This document shows, in pieces, positions 1 through 7,603 of a stretch of DNA of 55,543 nucleotides. The position numbers and the translations under genes were made by a program. This DNA comes from Bacteroidaceae bacterium (lineage in GTDB: Bacteria > Bacteroidota > Bacteroidia > Bacteroidales > Bacteroidaceae). Location of the stretch: assembly GCA_900772575.1 (NCBI GenBank), contig CAAHEN010000172.1, positions 1-55,543 on the forward strand. Direction: 5' to 3'. The notes below the pieces were generated by a model. It was not told the origin of the DNA, ran no database searches, and was given only the letters and a program-made list of their open reading frames with translations. The first letter of the stretch is position 1, and each line of letters starts with the position of its first letter.

Positions 1-837
1 TGGTTCATCACTGCCGGAGCCGCCTTCATCATGGCTTTTGTCATTGCACTGTTGTGCCATATTGGTGGGTTTGTTGCCATGCTACTTTTGATTGTGCTGC
101 TTGTGGTCGTCCTGGTGAACAATAACCGGAAATTCAAGCGCAAGCAGCAGGAAGACACCGTCGACACCCTGTTCCGCCGCCTCGTGCGCTGCCATGACAA
201 GGCCCAGACTTGGGATATGCTTGTCGAACACGTCAGTCGTACCCAGTGCGAACTTCTTGAAATCGCCAAAACCACGCTCTCTCAGATTGGTGCTGGCCTC
301 ATGGACGAGGACATCCGCGCGCTACGTTTGGCCGGGCATGCCATCGAGGATGAGAAGAACAAGTTCAAGCGCTATAGGCGGAAAGAGATCATCGGTATGA
401 GGAAGATCGACCAGATGCAGGCTGTCGAAAAAAACACATGGTTCCACCTCGGTTGCAACAACTGTACGCAAATAATATACTGCTTGAAGCGTATGTTCGA
501 GCCTGTTATGGAACACGTCGACAATAATTTTGCCCCTATTCCTGAAGAATACAAGAAGGAGTTCAGGCCCATTCTTTCCCAGGTTGAACAGCTGATTTTC
601 GACTGCCGGGCCATGATTGAGAAGGGTGACTTCACCAATGTCGATAAACTTTTGGTTGAAGGGAATGCATTGAAAGCCAATCTTTCGCAAGAGCGTCAGT
701 GTCAGCAAGACCGTCTACAGCGTGAAGATGGCGACATTAAGTCCGCCCTGCTCTACCTCAATACCTTGCAAGAGATGCAAGAAATCGTTTCGATGACACG
801 TCATCTGCTGCGTGCAGCTAAGCGATTCAGAGCTTGA
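1..837 (+). CDS. PiT-type inorganic phosphate transporter, C-terminal part (5' end outside window)
   Basis: The frame is open from base 1, so the gene is cut by the window edge; the first internal ATG is at 31 but is unlikely to be the true start. The visible part begins with hydrophobic residues forming one or two membrane segments (to about residue 40), followed by a long charged helical domain with WFHLGCNNC and NTLQEMQEIVSMTRHLLRA, which resembles the cytoplasmic PhoU-like tail of the long PiT/PHO4 phosphate permeases of Bacteroidales. Inferred role: phosphate uptake across the inner membrane, with the tail as a regulatory domain. The permease core is not visible, so the family call rests on the tail. 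A hairpin at 865-914 follows the stop. Confidence 0.7.
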   Translation, partial: WFITAGAAFIMAFVIALLCHIGGFVAMLLLIVLLVVVLVNNNRKFKRKQQEDTVDTLFRRLVRCHDKAQTWDMLVEHVSRTQCELLEIAKTTLSQIGAGLMDEDIRALRLAGHAIEDEKNKFKRYRRKEIIGMRKIDQMQAVEKNTWFHLGCNNCTQIIYCLKRMFEPVMEHVDNNFAPIPEEYKKEFRPILSQVEQLIFDCRAMIEKGDFTNVDKLLVEGNALKANLSQERQCQQDRLQREDGDIKSALLYLNTLQEMQEIVSMTRHLLRAAKRFRA

Positions 838-864
838 TTGATCCTCTCTGAGAATAATCCATAT

Positions 865-914
865 ATGCTGGGGCATAAGGCTGTATTCTTGCCATACACC
901 TTATGTCCCAGCAT
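865..914 (+). terminator. Hairpin after the phosphate transporter gene
   Basis: Arms 865-880 and 899-914 pair over 16 bp with one G-U and an 18-base loop. It starts 27 bases after the transporter stop. There is no clear T-run, so it may be a Rho-independent terminator variant or a 3'-end stabilising stem. Confidence 0.45.
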
Positions 915-1049
915 CGAAAAGACGTCCGCACCGCTCTTCCATGAGCCCGGGTAGTCCGTTGAATTTCTGTGCACACTCTTGCCGTGCTTTATACTGGGGT
1001 TCCACTCACAGGAACAAGGCATGGAACCCGTTCGCTACGGCCAAAAGAA

Positions 1050-1350
1050 ATATTTTTCGGATTAACACTGCTTGCTTTCAGCGTCGGGAAGCATTATCTT
1101 TGCATTAGGAGAAAGAGTCATCCCGCCCGGATGGCTCTTTTTCGTCCCCCGTGGTAACCTGGATTGTCTGCATATGGCGAAAAATCGGGGCGGTTTTACG
1201 AGAAACTCCCCCTAGTCCCGGAAAAATTTGCTCTGAGCTAATTCAAATTTGCCCAAGGATAGTTTTGCCGAAATCTCATTTTGACATTTGAAATGTACCT
1301 GGAAGTTAAATGTGTTAAAGTTCCGCCGGAGCGAACGAAACGAAAAGGTG
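1050..1350 (+). repeat. Dispersed non-coding repeat, copy 1 (promoter + hairpin + conserved tail)
   Basis: This stretch aligns by eye with the reverse complement of about 35440-35750. Conserved parts in order are AACAC-GCTTGC, a TTG -33 box (1072-1074), a 20-base spacer, TATCTTTG (1095-1102), a hairpin with ATCC-loop-GGAT core (1112-1140) followed by T residues, a CATATGGC-AAAA block, CCCGGAAAAATTTGCTC-GAGC-AATT, and GAAGTTAAAT-GTTAA. The 632-base gap 838-1469 between the convergent transporter and mtgA genes holds this element and no convincing gene. It is not an obvious insertion sequence because no transposase frame is present. Confidence 0.6.
1072..1142 (+). ncRNA. Candidate short transcript: perfect -33/-7 promoter followed directly by a terminator hairpin
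   Basis: TTG at 1072-1074, 20 bases, then TATCTTTG at 1095-1102 fit the Bacteroidetes vegetative promoter. Transcription would begin near 1109 and at once enter a hairpin with arms 1112-1123 and 1129-1140 (12 bp, one G-U), followed by T residues. The product would be about 35 nt, or the hairpin acts as an attenuator. The same arrangement is conserved in copy 2 on the minus strand at 35655-35700. No gene follows on the plus strand here. Confidence 0.4.
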
Positions 1351-1370
1351 AAGTGGCTGGTGGCGGGGTG

Positions 1371-1454
1371 TTATATTATAAGGGCTGTCATCTTAATGGG
1401 GATACCGTCATCCCTTAGAGCATCAAGCTTGAAGCCCTGCTTGGTCGGGCGCAT
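1371..1454 (-). other. Possible 27-residue small ORF downstream of mtgA
   Basis: Minus-strand ATG at 1454, stop TAA at 1371-1373. The predicted peptide starts MRPTKQGFKLDALRDDG. It begins 15 bases after the mtgA stop. It has no recognisable family and may be chance or a remnant of a longer gene. Confidence 0.15.
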
Positions 1455-1469
1455 CAGAATGTGCGACAT

Positions 1470-2162
1470 TCATTCACTCTCCGATGGCCGTTTCAAGAAA
1501 TCAATAGATTTCATTTGACGCATGATCTGTCGCTGCCTTTTCAGAACGTATCGAGACGGACTTTTTGAGCTTAGACGAATGGGATTGGGCAATGTGGCTG
1601 CAATCAAAGCGCAATTAGAACGGCTCAATGTCCATGCATGTTTTCCGAAATTGACACGTGCTACCGCTTCTACGCCATAGACACCCGGCCCCATCTCAAT
1701 GCTGTTTAAATAGACTTCCATGATGCGTTCCTTGGGCCAGAGACTTTCAATTAGAACCGTGAAATATATTTCAAAGCCCTTACGAACCCATGACGATGTC
1801 GGCCACAGGAAAACATTCTTAGCCGTTTGCTGACTGATGGTGCTTGCCCCTCTCAGTCTTCCCCCCGCCTCATATTCCTCCTGTGCCGAACGTATGGCCT
1901 GAAAGTCGAATCCATTGTGCCTAAGAAACCTCTGATCTTCTGAAGCCATCACAGCTACCGGCATATAAGGGGAGATGCTATCCAGCCCAACCCAATGGTG
2001 CGTCCAATGCGTGTAGGTATCGTCATGGGGGTGCTGCAGGCTGCGTATCAACATCAGTGGTGTGCAGTAAACAGGCAGCCAGCGATAAGCGACCACAGCG
2101 ATCAAGGACGTCACTACAAATATGGACACTATAATAAGGGATGTCTTGATAAGAAATTTCAC
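1470..2162 (-). CDS. mtgA: Monofunctional peptidoglycan glycosyltransferase (GT51)
   Basis: Polymerises lipid II into glycan strands at the outer face of the inner membrane. The 230-residue protein has an N-terminal membrane anchor (about residues 5-27) and one GT51 domain. Diagnostic motifs are MASEDQRFLRHNGFD with catalytic Glu75, RGASTISQQTAKN, and the KERIMEVYLN / GPGVYGVEAVA block with the second conserved Glu. There is no transpeptidase domain and the length fits MtgA rather than a class A PBP. It lies downstream of the DUF3127 gene on the same strand, separated by a hairpin (2216-2265). Confidence 0.93.
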   Translation of the reverse strand: MKFLIKTSLIIVSIFVVTSLIAVVAYRWLPVYCTPLMLIRSLQHPHDDTYTHWTHHWVGLDSISPYMPVAVMASEDQRFLRHNGFDFQAIRSAQEEYEAGGRLRGASTISQQTAKNVFLWPTSSWVRKGFEIYFTVLIESLWPKERIMEVYLNSIEMGPGVYGVEAVARVNFGKHAWTLSRSNCALIAATLPNPIRLSSKSPSRYVLKRQRQIMRQMKSIDFLKRPSESE

Positions 2163-2215
2163 GGAAGACCTTATTATGCCGTAATTCGACGGTATCGGTT
2201 TAGTGTAATATACGG

Positions 2216-2265
2216 CAGAGCGGCTTTGCCACCATCAATCCTCAATGGAAGACAAAGCCGCTCTG
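2216..2265 (-). terminator. Hairpin between the DUF3127 gene and mtgA
   Basis: Arms 2216-2228 and 2253-2265 pair perfectly over 13 GC-rich bases around a 24-base loop. It lies 12 bases past the DUF3127 stop and 53 bases before the mtgA start. There is no clear T-run on the minus strand, so termination may be partial. Confidence 0.5.
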
Positions 2266-2277
2266 GCCTATGTGGCG

Positions 2278-2664
2278 TCAGAATGGGAGGTCATCCTCGG
2301 GACTGCTTTCAGGTGGCAGAGGATTCTTGTATTCAGGTTTGTTCTGGTCACCGGCAGCCGGTCCGGCCTGCACAGGCTGCTGGGCACTTTGCTGTGGAGC
2401 CACAACGCGCCAAGCCCGGATGTCATTGAACCAACGCCCATTATATTCATGGGCATCGATATCGAATGAAACGGTCTTCTCGGCCCCTACCTGAATATCG
2501 AATTCTTTCAGGCGGTCACTGCCGAAAACCGTGAATACGCAACGACGAGGATATTGGTCATGGGTTTCTATAACAAACTCCTGCGACATCCAATCGTTGC
2601 CTGTCCTGGCAGATTTTCCAGAACGCGGCGGAAGAGCCGCAATGATTTTACCTGTAATTTCCAT
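2278..2664 (-). CDS. DUF3127 domain protein with an SSB-like acidic C-terminal tip
   Basis: The start is set at the internal Met at 2664 (MEITGKIIAALPPRSG), where the conserved DUF3127 domain begins; a longer frame to 2724 exists but runs over the promoter-like TATCTTCG (2700-2707). The protein has 128 residues: domain about 1-85 with SARTGNDWMSQEFVIETHD and FDIQVG, then a Pro/Gln-rich linker ending in ESSPEDDLPF. The family is common in Bacteroidetes and its function is unproven. The architecture (small compact domain, disordered linker, DDLPF tip) is that of single-stranded DNA-binding proteins, whose tip binds partners. A role in single-stranded nucleic-acid binding is inferred. Confidence 0.8.
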   Translation of the reverse strand: MEITGKIIAALPPRSGKSARTGNDWMSQEFVIETHDQYPRRCVFTVFGSDRLKEFDIQVGAEKTVSFDIDAHEYNGRWFNDIRAWRVVAPQQSAQQPVQAGPAAGDQNKPEYKNPLPPESSPEDDLPF

Positions 2665-2699
2665 TATATGTAAGATGATTGGTGATAGATTACTAGCTG

Positions 2700-2707
2700 C
2701 GAAGATA
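2700..2707 (-). promoter_or_regulatory. Probable -7 box for the DUF3127 gene
   Basis: TATCTTCG on the minus strand, a one-base variant of TAnnTTTG, 36 bases upstream of the chosen start. No TTG -33 box was seen at the usual spacing. Confidence 0.35.
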
Positions 2708-2859
2708 CGATTTTCTTTTCGCATAGCATAAGTTTTTCCAAAAAACTACAGTCCCTATACGGCCAACCGTCTTCACATTGCTATGTCACAGAGTTCCCCA
2801 CATGGTTTTCTTCCTTCTGAGGCTATGTGCACATAATCCGACTATGACTATTGTGCACC

Positions 2860-3585
2860 TCACTCCGTCTTCAGGCGTGCGTCCATGTTCATCATCCGCA
2901 TATTGAGCCTTGCACGGTGCATGTAATTGAAAACGAATGGATCTCTCAGGAAATGTGCAGGTGCGGCCTTGATGATGCGTTCTATCTGACTGGTGACAAT
3001 CGGCATCGGGTACTGGCTGAACAGCCACATGAAACACCCTGTAGCCAGTGGATTGTCGAAATTGTCAATGATGAACCGCGTTTCCAGATCTTCGGTGGCC
3101 TTTGACAGCTTCTCGGCCTTGGGCCCGATGATACGTTGGATCTCTTCAGGAGAATGTCCCTCATGCATCATGCGCATGCAGCGCCGATCCAGCTCCCATT
3201 GCTGGTTCTCCAGGCGCTCCTTCTTCTGCAAAAACTTATACAGCTTGTCGTTCAGCGGTCCTCCGCTGACCCGGCGTTCTACATGATCCAACACGACACT
3301 CAGGTTGCCATTCTCCAAAACGACAGGCATTATCATGTCATTTCCCATATAGACCTGGGCCACCATTACGGAATCCACATTGCTGAAAAACTTAAAGCGG
3401 CCATGAATGACCTCACATGAATCCACATTGCTTGCAAGCCGACCGTTCGCACCGACTCGGAGATAAAGCATACGTCCGTCTAAGCTCCCCAACGTGGAAC
3501 TGCCTGCAATGTTGCATTGCTCCGAGCAGGAAGCAAGCAATGCACATAAGATACTGAACAATATGATTTTAAATGCCCCAAACAT
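2860..3585 (-). CDS. DUF4369-type lipoprotein
   Basis: A 241-residue protein with a lipoprotein signal: hydrophobic segment and lipobox LLASC, Cys20 being the lipidation site. The following region (SLDGRMLYLRV, then IHGRFKFFSNVDSVMVAQVYMG, then MPVVLENGNLSVVLD) has the short beta-rich pattern of the DUF4369 domain of Bacteroidetes envelope proteins. The C-terminal half is helical. No thioredoxin-like CxxC domain follows, although such a domain often does. Function unknown; probably periplasm-facing or surface lipoprotein. A -7 box TATATTTG lies on the minus strand at 3611-3618, 26 bases upstream. Confidence 0.75.
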   Translation of the reverse strand: MFGAFKIILFSILCALLASCSEQCNIAGSSTLGSLDGRMLYLRVGANGRLASNVDSCEVIHGRFKFFSNVDSVMVAQVYMGNDMIMPVVLENGNLSVVLDHVERRVSGGPLNDKLYKFLQKKERLENQQWELDRRCMRMMHEGHSPEEIQRIIGPKAEKLSKATEDLETRFIIDNFDNPLATGCFMWLFSQYPMPIVTSQIERIIKAAPAHFLRDPFVFNYMHRARLNMRMMNMDARLKTE

Positions 3586-3610
3586 ATCTCTTCTATTCTA
3601 ATTACAAGGG

Positions 3611-3618
3611 CAAATATA
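3611..3618 (-). promoter_or_regulatory. -7 box for the DUF4369 lipoprotein gene
   Basis: TATATTTG on the minus strand fits TAnnTTTG and lies 26 bases before the start codon. No clear TTG box upstream. Confidence 0.45.
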
Positions 3619-3758
3619 CGATGTTCTGCCGGAATGCGACTGCCGCCACATGTTAGAAAGGCTGAAATAAAAGTTTTTTACATGTCCACGCGGCGATACC
3701 CTAAATATCACAAATCAACAGGCATACAGGCCAAGACGCGGCGCTCAATGGCCACCCC

Positions 3759-4145
3759 TCATTCACCTTTGTTCCTGCCCTGCTCATGTGAAATTCGAAA
3801 TATGCAGTAGAGTTCTATGACCGCTCCGACTGCAAGGGTCAATTGCCACTCAGAACCATCAAAGGGAGAGATGGCATAAAGCGAACAGAGCATCATTACC
3901 GCTGCGGCAAGAAGCATGACCGCTCCTATTTTTTGCTGTCTGTATAGCCGTCTAAGAACGATGTCATCAGAATTGCAATGCTGGGCAAGTTGCACCCCAC
4001 AAAATGCCACGGCTCCCACCATATACACATAAGGTGCCAGCACGGCGTCGTTGGAGACTATAGGCAATGCTGCCCCAATGACTAGTAACATACCGCCTAT
4101 TCCCATTACTATGTCTGTAAGGCGTTTGGATTTTTCTCTGGGCAT
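3759..4145 (-). CDS. Small four-helix membrane protein of unknown function
   Basis: Start placed at MPREKSKRLTD (4145); the longer frame to 4211 would run into the upstream gene. The 128-residue product has a basic N-terminus and about four hydrophobic segments (near 14-30, 37-55, 75-90 and 100-118). No known motif is recognised. It starts 10 bases after the stop of the DivIC-like gene and is probably co-transcribed with it, which hints at an envelope or division-related role, but this is only context. Confidence 0.65.
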   Translation of the reverse strand: MPREKSKRLTDIVMGIGGMLLVIGAALPIVSNDAVLAPYVYMVGAVAFCGVQLAQHCNSDDIVLRRLYRQQKIGAVMLLAAAVMMLCSLYAISPFDGSEWQLTLAVGAVIELYCIFRISHEQGRNKGE

Positions 4146-4155
4146 TGAGTTGAAT

Positions 4156-4488
4156 TTAGTGATTTGTATTGGGAATAGAGTCTGCATTGACTGTATAGTA
4201 CACATCCTCATCGGGCGATTTCATCTGATGATCCTCTCTTGCCACTCGGATCAAGGCTTGGGGATTTGACTTCAATTCATGAAGCCTATGACGATCCCTA
4301 TGGTACAGAGCTTCATACCTCTTTATTTCCTCTGAGGTCTTATTGTTGTCTGCGGCTAGGTTGAAACGGTGCAAGAAACTGTTGTCATCGACAAACCCGA
4401 CAATGACAATATATATTATTGCCGTCCAGATATATTTATGTCGCCATACAGTATTGCAGATCTTGAAAATTGCGGTCCGAATCTTCAT
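4156..4488 (-). CDS. DivIC/FtsB-like septum formation initiator
   Basis: A bitopic protein of 110 residues: short cytoplasmic start, one membrane helix (KYIWTAIIYIVIVGFV), a coiled-coil-like segment (NKTSEEIKRYEALYHRDRHRLHEL) and a small C-terminal domain with ALIRVAREDHQM before ED-VYY. This is the layout of DivIC/FtsB, which bridges FtsL and FtsQ in the divisome. Start at 4488 (MKIRTAIF) chosen because the membrane helix follows directly and a -7 box lies at 4507-4514. First gene of a two-gene unit. Confidence 0.82.
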   Translation of the reverse strand: MKIRTAIFKICNTVWRHKYIWTAIIYIVIVGFVDDNSFLHRFNLAADNNKTSEEIKRYEALYHRDRHRLHELKSNPQALIRVAREDHQMKSPDEDVYYTVNADSIPNTNH

Positions 4489-4506
4489 GTCAGAATGGTT
4501 TTGATG

Positions 4507-4514
4507 CAAAATTA
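4507..4514 (-). promoter_or_regulatory. -7 box upstream of the DivIC-like gene
   Basis: TAATTTTG on the minus strand, 18 bases before the start at 4488. It supports the shorter start. -33 box unclear. Confidence 0.4.
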
Positions 4515-4682
4515 GGCAATTACTCTGTACTGGCCTACATTTCCGGGAATTATCTGGCTGTCCTTGCCATCAATCCAACGGCAATCCAACGGCAGAGCAC
4601 CCAATCCCCCCAGGCAAGGGTGATAAAACATTGTGCCTGAAAATATTCGAAGATAGCCATCGCCCATGTGATATAAAATGAC

Positions 4683-4690
4683 TAACTTTG
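4683..4690 (+). promoter_or_regulatory. -7 box of rpoD
   Basis: TAACTTTG on the plus strand 21 bases upstream of the start at 4712. It lies where the start of the longer frame (4688) would be, which supports the later start. Confidence 0.5.
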
Positions 4691-4711
4691 TACCCCAAAT
4701 ACAAGAGAAGC

Positions 4712-5572
4712 ATGCGACAACTTAAGATCAACAGAAGTATCACCAACCGTTCCAGTGCGGCGTTGGACAAGTATCTCGTGGAAATAGGTCGGGAGGATTT
4801 GATATCTACAGATGAAGAGGTAGAACTTGCACAACGCATTCACAAGGGAGACAAAGAGGCTCTAGAGCGACTGACACGTGCCAACTTGCGTTTCGTGGTC
4901 AGTGTGGCAAAACAATACCAGAATCAGGGACTTGCACTCAATGACCTCATTGATGAAGGAAATCTAGGACTGATCAAAGCAGCCAAAAAGTTCGACGAGA
5001 CACGCGGCTTCAAATTTATCAGTTACGCCGTTTGGTGGATTCGACAGAGCATCCTGCAAGCTATATCGGAGCAAAGCCGCATTGTGCGTATGCCTTTGAA
5101 TCAAGTGGGCTTCCAGAGTAAACTGACAAAAGCTATTGTCAACTTTGAGCAGGAATATGAGCGTCGCCCTTCGGTCCAAGAACTTGCCGACATTCTGAAC
5201 ACGGATGTCAGCAAGGTGCAGGAGGCCATGGGAACAGGCGGCAAGAAGGTTTCGGTAGATGCTCCCTTTCAGGATGACGACTCCAACAGCCTCATTGACA
5301 TCATGACAGATGAGAGTGCCCCAGGCACAGACAACCAAATGGAGAAGGAGTCGCTTTCATCTGATCTGGAATCTGCCCTATCTCAATTGTCTGAGCGCGA
5401 ACGCCAAGTTCTCAAAATGCTTTTTGGCATCGGGCGTAACGAGATGACAGCGGAGGAAGTCGCAAACAATCTCAATTTGACCCGAGAACGGGTACGGCAA
5501 ATAAAAGAAAGAGCGCTGAGACGATTGCGCGAAGCTGACAATATCAAGATCCTGATGAAATACCTAGGTTAA
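4712..5572 (+). CDS. rpoD: Primary RNA polymerase sigma factor (sigma-70, Bacteroidetes type)
   Basis: The 286-residue factor starts MRQLKINRSITNR, the usual start in Bacteroidetes, so the upstream codon at 4688 is not used. It lacks region 1.1. Region 1.2 (DKYLVEIGREDLISTDEEVE) is followed by region 2 with RFVVSVAKQYQNQGLALNDL, DETRGFKFISYAVWWIRQ (2.4) and region 3, an acidic loop (DDDSNSLIDIMTDESAPG), then region 4 with LTRERVRQIKERALRRLR. It directs transcription from TTG/TAnnTTTG promoters such as those in this window. Monocistronic or with the pyr genes, which follow 217 bases later. Confidence 0.95.
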   Translation: MRQLKINRSITNRSSAALDKYLVEIGREDLISTDEEVELAQRIHKGDKEALERLTRANLRFVVSVAKQYQNQGLALNDLIDEGNLGLIKAAKKFDETRGFKFISYAVWWIRQSILQAISEQSRIVRMPLNQVGFQSKLTKAIVNFEQEYERRPSVQELADILNTDVSKVQEAMGTGGKKVSVDAPFQDDDSNSLIDIMTDESAPGTDNQMEKESLSSDLESALSQLSERERQVLKMLFGIGRNEMTAEEVANNLNLTRERVRQIKERALRRLREADNIKILMKYLG

Positions 5573-5660
5573 AGTCTATGAGCCTGAGTGAGATTGCCCA
5601 ACAATCTTTAATCGGTTAATATTCAGTTTTTTGGTTGCTAGCACACAACAACAACAATAA

Positions 5661-5730
5661 TTATCCGCAGGGAATATGATCATTGGGCTCAGTTGGTCTG
5701 GGCCGTGCATAAGTTCTCTGCGGATAACTA
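5661..5730 (+). promoter_or_regulatory. Inverted repeat in the pyrK leader
   Basis: TTATCCGCAG at 5661-5670 pairs with CTGCGGATAA at 5718-5727, and pairing extends to 13 bp with one mismatch. The loop is about 47 bases and contains GGGCTCAGTTGGTCTGGGCC, itself a partial inverted repeat. It ends about 60 bases before pyrK. It could be an RNA structure or operator controlling the pyrimidine genes; no known motif recognised. Confidence 0.3.
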
Positions 5731-5789
5731 TATTAATAAATATCGCTGCACACCTTTCATGGGATTTTTTATCCATCTACCTGACGCTG

Positions 5790-6572
5790 ATGAGAAAATA
5801 TATTAAAGACCTTACGATAGCCGAAGCTATTCTCTTGCGGGAGGATTATATTCTCCTTAAGCTTACCGATCCGGAAAGCCCACTTCCTGCAATGCGAGCT
5901 GGGCAATTCGTCGAAGTTCTCGTCGAAGGCTCCCCAACTACGTTTCTCAGGCGCCCAATCAGTATCAATTTTGTAGACAAAGGCCGCAATGAACTTTGGC
6001 TACTCATTCATGGTGTTGGCTCCGGAACCAGAAAACTGTTGTCCATGCAAGCTGGTGAGAAGTTAAACTGCCTTTTCCCACTGGGCAATGGTTTCACTTT
6101 GCCTGTAGAAAAAGGTACGTTACTTCTTATTGGTGGCGGTGTCGGTACTGCGCCACTATTGTTTTATGGCAAAGAGTTATATGATAGCGGCATGGCTGTG
6201 ACCTTCCTTCTAGGCGGACGTTCCTCCAGAGATTTGCTCCAACTTGAAGAGTTCGAGAAATATGGCCGGGTCTGCCTGACAACAGAAGACGGCTCGACCG
6301 GGACACGTGGCTTTGTGACGAATCACGAGGCTATGGCTGAGCACTTTGACGCAATAGCGACATGCGGCCCGAAGCCCATGATGATCGCCGTTGCCCGAAT
6401 GGCTGCTGCCAAAGGCATCAGCTGTGAGGCATCACTTGAGAACCTGATGGCATGCGGTTTAGGCGCATGCCTCTGCTGTGTGGAGAAAAACAACATGGGA
6501 CACAATGTCTGTGTATGTAAGGACGGTCCAGTTTTTAATACAAACCAATTGCAATGGCTAGGCTACAAGTAA
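5790..6572 (+). CDS. pyrK: Dihydroorotate dehydrogenase B, electron transfer subunit
   Basis: FAD and [2Fe-2S] subunit that passes electrons from PyrD to NAD in pyrimidine synthesis. Start set at MRKYIKDLTIAEA (5790) because the flavodoxin-reductase fold begins there; the longer frame from 5676 adds a non-homologous leader. FAD-binding motif LRRPISINFV and GVGSGTRKL, NAD-binding LLIGGGVGTAPLLF, and a C-terminal cysteine cluster in ACGLGACLCC...HNVCVCKDGPVF for the iron-sulfur centre. 260 residues, the normal length. The last 19 bases overlap pyrD, so translation is probably coupled. Confidence 0.93.
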   Translation: MRKYIKDLTIAEAILLREDYILLKLTDPESPLPAMRAGQFVEVLVEGSPTTFLRRPISINFVDKGRNELWLLIHGVGSGTRKLLSMQAGEKLNCLFPLGNGFTLPVEKGTLLLIGGGVGTAPLLFYGKELYDSGMAVTFLLGGRSSRDLLQLEEFEKYGRVCLTTEDGSTGTRGFVTNHEAMAEHFDAIATCGPKPMMIAVARMAAAKGISCEASLENLMACGLGACLCCVEKNNMGHNVCVCKDGPVFNTNQLQWLGYK

Positions 6573-7468
6573 ACATCGGCAGGATGCCGCTTCAAAACCC
6601 GGTGATGACCGCTTCCGGCACATTCGGATATGGCATTGAGTTCTCAGATCTTATTGACCTAAACCGGCTGGGAGGTATCATTGTCAAAGGGACGACACTT
6701 TTGCCACGTGAAGGCAACGACTACCCGCGTATGGCAGAGACTGCTTCTGGCATGCTCAATTGCGTGGGACTCCAGAACAAGGGAGCTGAATACTTTCGCG
6801 ATGTCATCTACCCACAAATTGAAAGTTACGGTACAAACATGATCGTCAATGTTTCTGGCTCCACTCCAGAAGACTATGCAAAATGTGCCGCTATAATGGA
6901 TACCCTACCCCATATCCCAGCAATCGAGCTAAATATATCCTGCCCCAATGTACGGAATGGCGGCATGGCTTTCGGCGTGACTTGTGAAGGGGCAGCTTCT
7001 GTTGTAAAGGCCGTAAGAGTGGCTTATAGCAAAACGCTCATTGTGAAGCTTTCACCGAATGTGACGGATATCGCATCCATAGCTCAAGCAGTGGAAGAAG
7101 CCGGGGCTGACAGTGTGTCACTTATCAACACATTAATGGGGATGAGCATTGACATCGAACGCCGTGCCAGTCGCCTGAGTATCGGAACAGGTGGACTGAG
7201 CGGTCCTGCGGTCAAGCCGGTTGCCCTCAGGATGGTTTGGCAAGTAGCCAATGCCGTTAAGATCCCCGTGATTGGGCTAGGAGGCATCATGACTGCTGAG
7301 GATGCCATTGAGTTTATCATGGCTGGTGCCACAGCTGTTGAAATCGGTACCGCCAATTTTATCGACCCCACAGTAACCATGAAAGTCATTGACGGCATCA
7401 ATGACTGGTTAGACAGCCATGGCGTGAAGGACATACACGAGATTATCGGAGCACTCAAAATGTCCTAA
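6554..7468 (+). CDS. pyrD: Dihydroorotate dehydrogenase B, catalytic subunit
   Basis: FMN enzyme oxidising dihydroorotate to orotate, step four of UMP synthesis, in the cytosol as a PyrD2K2 complex. 304 residues of class 1B type: TASGTFGYG, ELNISCPNVRNGG with catalytic Cys130, VKLSPNVTDI, and the FMN-phosphate site GLGGI...AGATAVEIGTANF. A Cys rather than a Ser base and the adjacent pyrK both mark class 1B. It overlaps the end of pyrK and is followed by a strong terminator. Confidence 0.95.
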   Translation: MARLQVNIGRMPLQNPVMTASGTFGYGIEFSDLIDLNRLGGIIVKGTTLLPREGNDYPRMAETASGMLNCVGLQNKGAEYFRDVIYPQIESYGTNMIVNVSGSTPEDYAKCAAIMDTLPHIPAIELNISCPNVRNGGMAFGVTCEGAASVVKAVRVAYSKTLIVKLSPNVTDIASIAQAVEEAGADSVSLINTLMGMSIDIERRASRLSIGTGGLSGPAVKPVALRMVWQVANAVKIPVIGLGGIMTAEDAIEFIMAGATAVEIGTANFIDPTVTMKVIDGINDWLDSHGVKDIHEIIGALKMS

Positions 7469-7497
7469 CTCAAACAAACGGGACGTGTCCATTAAGC

Positions 7498-7540
7498 AAA
7501 AGGAAGGTGTGCCGCTTGGGGCACATCTTCCTTTTGAATC
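7498..7540 (+). terminator. Terminator between convergent pyrD and atpG
   Basis: Arms 7498-7513 and 7520-7535 form a 15-16 bp stem with a 6-base loop; A-rich and T-rich flanks let it work on both strands, for pyrD (plus) and the atp operon (minus). Confidence 0.8.
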
Positions 7541-7603
7541 AAAGAAGAGAGGCAAATGCTAGGCCCGATTCGGAACGCAGCAATGCAATACAGTATGCCC
7601 AGT

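Noticed and set aside
1288..1518. 76-codon plus-strand frame between the transporter and mtgA
   Set aside because: It overlaps the non-coding repeat and the end of mtgA, has no family match and no promoter; judged chance.
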